From: DASWHF01 sp036393295 | GTDB taxonomy: Bacteria > Pseudomonadota > Gammaproteobacteria > Acidiferrobacterales > UBA6901 | Direction: 5' to 3' | DNA: 30,929 nt | Assembly: GCA_036393295.1 (NCBI GenBank) | Contig: DASWHF010000119.1 | Coordinates: 1 to 30,929, forward strand | In this document: in pieces, positions 28,912 to 30,929 of the stretch | Layout: each line of letters starts with the position of its first letter | Numbering within the stretch: the first letter of the stretch is position 1 | Translations under genes and position numbers: made by a program | The notes under the pieces: generated by a model | What the model was told of the DNA's origin: nothing | Database searches by the model: none | What the model saw: only the letters and a program-made list of their open reading frames with translations

Positions 28912-30819
28912 ATGGCAGAAGGTACATTTGGCAATCCGCAGATCATCGAGGAGGAAGTCGACATCCTCATCATCGGCGGCGGTATGGCCGCGTGCGGCGC
29001 GGCGTTCGAGGTCATGCGCTGGATCGACGGCACCGACATCAAGGTCAAGCTGGTCGACAAGGCCGCGATCGACCGGTCCGGCGCCGTGGCCCAGGGCCTG
29101 TCCGCGATCAACACCTATTGCGGCGAGAACGATCCGGCCGACTACGTGCGCTACGTGCGTAACGACCTGATGGGCATCATCCGCGAAGACCTGGTGTACG
29201 ACGTCGGCCGTCACGTCGACGACTCCGTGCACCACTTCGAGGAGTGGGGTCTGCCGGTCTGGAAGCAGCCCGGCGACGAAGGCAAGCCGCTGACCCAGGG
29301 TGGCAAGCCGGTGCGCTCCGGCAAGTGGCAGATCATGATCAACGGCGAGTCCTACAAGTGGATCGTGGCCGAGGCCGCCAAGAAGGCGCTCGGCATGGAT
29401 CGCATCCAGGAGCGTATCTTCATCGTCCGCCTGGTCACCGACAAGAACGACCCGACCCGCGTGGCCGGCGCTGCCGGCTTCTCGGTGCGCGAGAACAAGC
29501 TCTTCATCTACAAGTTCAAGGCCTGCCTGCTGGTGTGCGGCGGCGCGGTGAACGTCTTCCGTCCGCGCTCCGTCGGCGAGGGCACGGGCCGCGCCTGGTA
29601 CCCGGTGTGGAACGCAGGCAGCACCTACGCGATGGCCGCCGAGTGCGGCGCCGAGCTGACCATGATGGAAAACCGCTTCGTGCCGGCCCGCTTCAAGGAC
29701 GGCTACGGCCCGGTCGGCGCCTGGTTCCTGCTGTTCAAGGCCAAGGTGGCGAACGGCGCGGGCGAGGACTACAACGCCCTGCGCGGCGACGTCATCAAGG
29801 ACAAGGCGCGCTTCGGCGAGTACGGCCAGGGCGTGCCGGGCACCTGCCTGCGCAACCACGTCATGCTCACCGAGATGCGCGAGGGCCGCGGCCCGATCAT
29901 CATGGACACCCCGACGGCGCTGGCCAACCTGGCCAAGAACATGACCCCGAAAGAGGTCAAGCACCTGGAGGCCGAGGCCTGGGAAGACTTCCTGGACATG
30001 ACCATCGGCCAGTGCGGCATCTGGGCCGGCGAGAACATCGAGCCGGACAAGAAGCCCTCCGAGATCATGCCGACCGAGCCGTACCTGCTGGGCTCGCATG
30101 CCGGTTGCGCCGGCATCTGGGTCTCGGGCCCGACCGACGTCGGCGCGCCCAAGGAGTGGAGCTGGGGGTATCGCTCCATGACGACCGTGAAGGGTCTGTT
30201 CACCGCCGGTGACGGCGTGGGCGCCTCCGGCCACAAGTTCTCCTCGGGCTCGCATGCCGAAGGCCGCATCGCCGCCAAGGGCATGGTCAAGTTCGTGCTG
30301 GACAACAAGAGCTGGAAGCCGGAGATGGCCCGCAGCGTGCAGGAGCTGGTCGAGGAGATCTACCGTCCGGTGAAGACCTATCTGGAGCACAAGGACTACA
30401 CCACGGCGATCGACATCAACCCGCACTACATCACGCCCAAGATGCTGCAGTTCCGCCTGCAGAAGATCATGGACGAGTACTGCGCGGGCATCGCGACCTG
30501 GTACCAGACCAACAAGAAGATGCTCGAGATCTGCGAAGAGAAGCTCGAGATGCTGAAGGAAGACTCCCTGAAGATGCGCGCCAAGGACCTGCACGAGTTG
30601 CTGCGCGCGTGGGAGAACTACCATCGCATCATCGCGGCCGAGGCCCACATGAAGCACATCCAGTTCCGCGAAGAGACCCGCTACCCGGGCTACTACTATC
30701 GCATGGACTACAACTTCATCGACGACAAGAACTGGAAGGTGTTCGTGAACTCGAAGTACGACCGCAACACCGGCAAGTGGGAGCTCAAGAAGGTCCCGTA
30801 CGTGCAGCTGGTCAAGTAA
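28912..30819 (+). CDS. aprA: Adenylylsulfate reductase, alpha (FAD) subunit
   Basis: The catalytic subunit, 635 residues, that oxidises sulfite (with AMP) to APS at FAD. The N-terminal dinucleotide fold is VDILIIGGGMAACGAAFEVM (16-35), followed by the FAD-binding DKAAIDRSGAVAQGLSAINTYCG region; CLLVCGGAVNVFRPRSVGEGTGRAWYPVWNAGSTYAMAAECGAELTMMENRFVP and GLFTAGDGVGASGHKFSSGSHAEGRIA are highly conserved in AprA. AGGAG lies upstream of ATG 28912; the frame upstream (from 28861) is rejected. Lys is nearly always AAG, suggesting high expression. It belongs to the fumarate-reductase/AprA flavoprotein family. A strong terminator follows. Confidence 0.98.
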   Translation: MAEGTFGNPQIIEEEVDILIIGGGMAACGAAFEVMRWIDGTDIKVKLVDKAAIDRSGAVAQGLSAINTYCGENDPADYVRYVRNDLMGIIREDLVYDVGRHVDDSVHHFEEWGLPVWKQPGDEGKPLTQGGKPVRSGKWQIMINGESYKWIVAEAAKKALGMDRIQERIFIVRLVTDKNDPTRVAGAAGFSVRENKLFIYKFKACLLVCGGAVNVFRPRSVGEGTGRAWYPVWNAGSTYAMAAECGAELTMMENRFVPARFKDGYGPVGAWFLLFKAKVANGAGEDYNALRGDVIKDKARFGEYGQGVPGTCLRNHVMLTEMREGRGPIIMDTPTALANLAKNMTPKEVKHLEAEAWEDFLDMTIGQCGIWAGENIEPDKKPSEIMPTEPYLLGSHAGCAGIWVSGPTDVGAPKEWSWGYRSMTTVKGLFTAGDGVGASGHKFSSGSHAEGRIAAKGMVKFVLDNKSWKPEMARSVQELVEEIYRPVKTYLEHKDYTTAIDINPHYITPKMLQFRLQKIMDEYCAGIATWYQTNKKMLEICEEKLEMLKEDSLKMRAKDLHELLRAWENYHRIIAAEAHMKHIQFREETRYPGYYYRMDYNFIDDKNWKVFVNSKYDRNTGKWELKKVPYVQLVK

Positions 30820-30843
30820 TCGAGCCGTAACGCTGTAAATGTG

Positions 30844-30876
30844 GGGGTCCGGGGCAACCCGGACCCCTTTTGTTTT
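30844..30876 (+). terminator. Intrinsic terminator of the sat-apr cluster
   Basis: GGGGTCCGGG (30844-30853) and CCCGGACCCC (30858-30867) form a perfect 10-bp stem with a 4-base loop GCAA, followed by TTTTGTTTT. It closes the operon 25 bases after the aprA stop. Confidence 0.93.
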
Positions 30877-30917
30877 AAGGTGTAAGATTGCCGGCCCGGT
30901 ACCCGTCGGCCGTATTC

Positions 30918-30929
30918 AGAGGTGATCTC
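30918..30929 (+). promoter_or_regulatory. Possible ribosome site for a gene beyond the window
   Basis: AGAGGTGATCTC occupies the last bases; AGAGGTGA is Shine-Dalgarno-like and a start codon would follow just outside the window. Nothing more can be said. Confidence 0.3.

Noticed and set aside
28333..30657. A 774-codon minus-strand open frame opposite aprBA
   Set aside because: Antisense shadow of aprB and aprA, whose conserved motifs are unmistakable.
1..30929. CRISPR arrays, tRNA or rRNA genes, prophage or transposase genes
   Set aside because: No regularly spaced repeats, no cloverleaf with a GGTTCGAATCC-type arm and no integrase/transposase motif were seen.

Overview
The window looks like chromosome of a GC-rich gammaproteobacterial sulfur oxidiser. 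Two things point there: a dissimilatory sat-aprB-aprA operon at the right end, and a left half whose gene order matches, from memory, the Pseudomonas aeruginosa PA0392-PA0413 block (yggT, proC, pilT, pilU, pyrC', pyrB, pyrR, ruvX, yqgE, tonB3, gshB, pilG, pilH, pilI, pilJ). A glutamate-cysteine ligase of the Acidithiobacillus type next to gshB fits a lineage such as the Acidiferrobacterales (Sulfuricaulis/Sulfurifustis), but the species is inference.

Layout. 1-1930 (minus): pilG-pilH-pilI-pilJ, the start of the Pil-Chp chemosensory operon that controls twitching; pilJ runs off the left edge. 2299-9639 (plus): gshA, gshB, a TonB3-like protein, yqgE, ruvX, pyrR, pyrB and a metal-site-less pyrC'. 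The last five genes are tightly packed and three junctions overlap at stop/start codons. 9835-10347: a DUF1269-type membrane protein with a clear terminator. 10468-12663 (minus): pilT-pilU retraction ATPases, divergent from proC-yggT (12896-14298). 14512-16440: a dynamin-like GTPase, convergent with an exported protein of unknown function (16514-17557, minus). 17800-18525 (minus): an exported Sel1-repeat protein.

18526-19317 is mostly non-coding, with one 63-residue membrane peptide. 19318-21898 (minus): an XRE regulator, an AmpG-type muropeptide permease and exonuclease III. 21953-23397 (plus): an orphan TfpX/TfpZ pilin accessory protein and pyrE. 23414-25203 (minus): two tandem bactofilins and a TauE/SafE-type permease. 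25333-25956: a DUF4124-like coiled-coil exported protein. 25999-26666 (minus): moaD-moaE. 27022-30819 (plus): sat, aprB and aprA, closed by a strong terminator. SoxCD/Sor-type sulfur enzymes use Mo cofactor, so moaDE may be metabolically linked to sulfur oxidation, but none of those enzymes is in the window.

Common themes are type IV pili (Pil-Chp input, retraction ATPases, TonB3, TfpX), glutathione and pyrimidine synthesis, cell envelope, and sulfite oxidation through APS. No CRISPR array, prophage, transposase gene, rRNA or tRNA was recognised. The unexplained material is mainly intergenic: a long inverted-repeat element between gshA and gshB, two REP/MITE-like palindromes, and a roughly 300-base leader before sat that contains a Cys-rich mini-ORF. 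Protein oddities are a MoaD whose Gly-Gly is not terminal and a dihydroorotase homologue lacking its metal-binding HxH.
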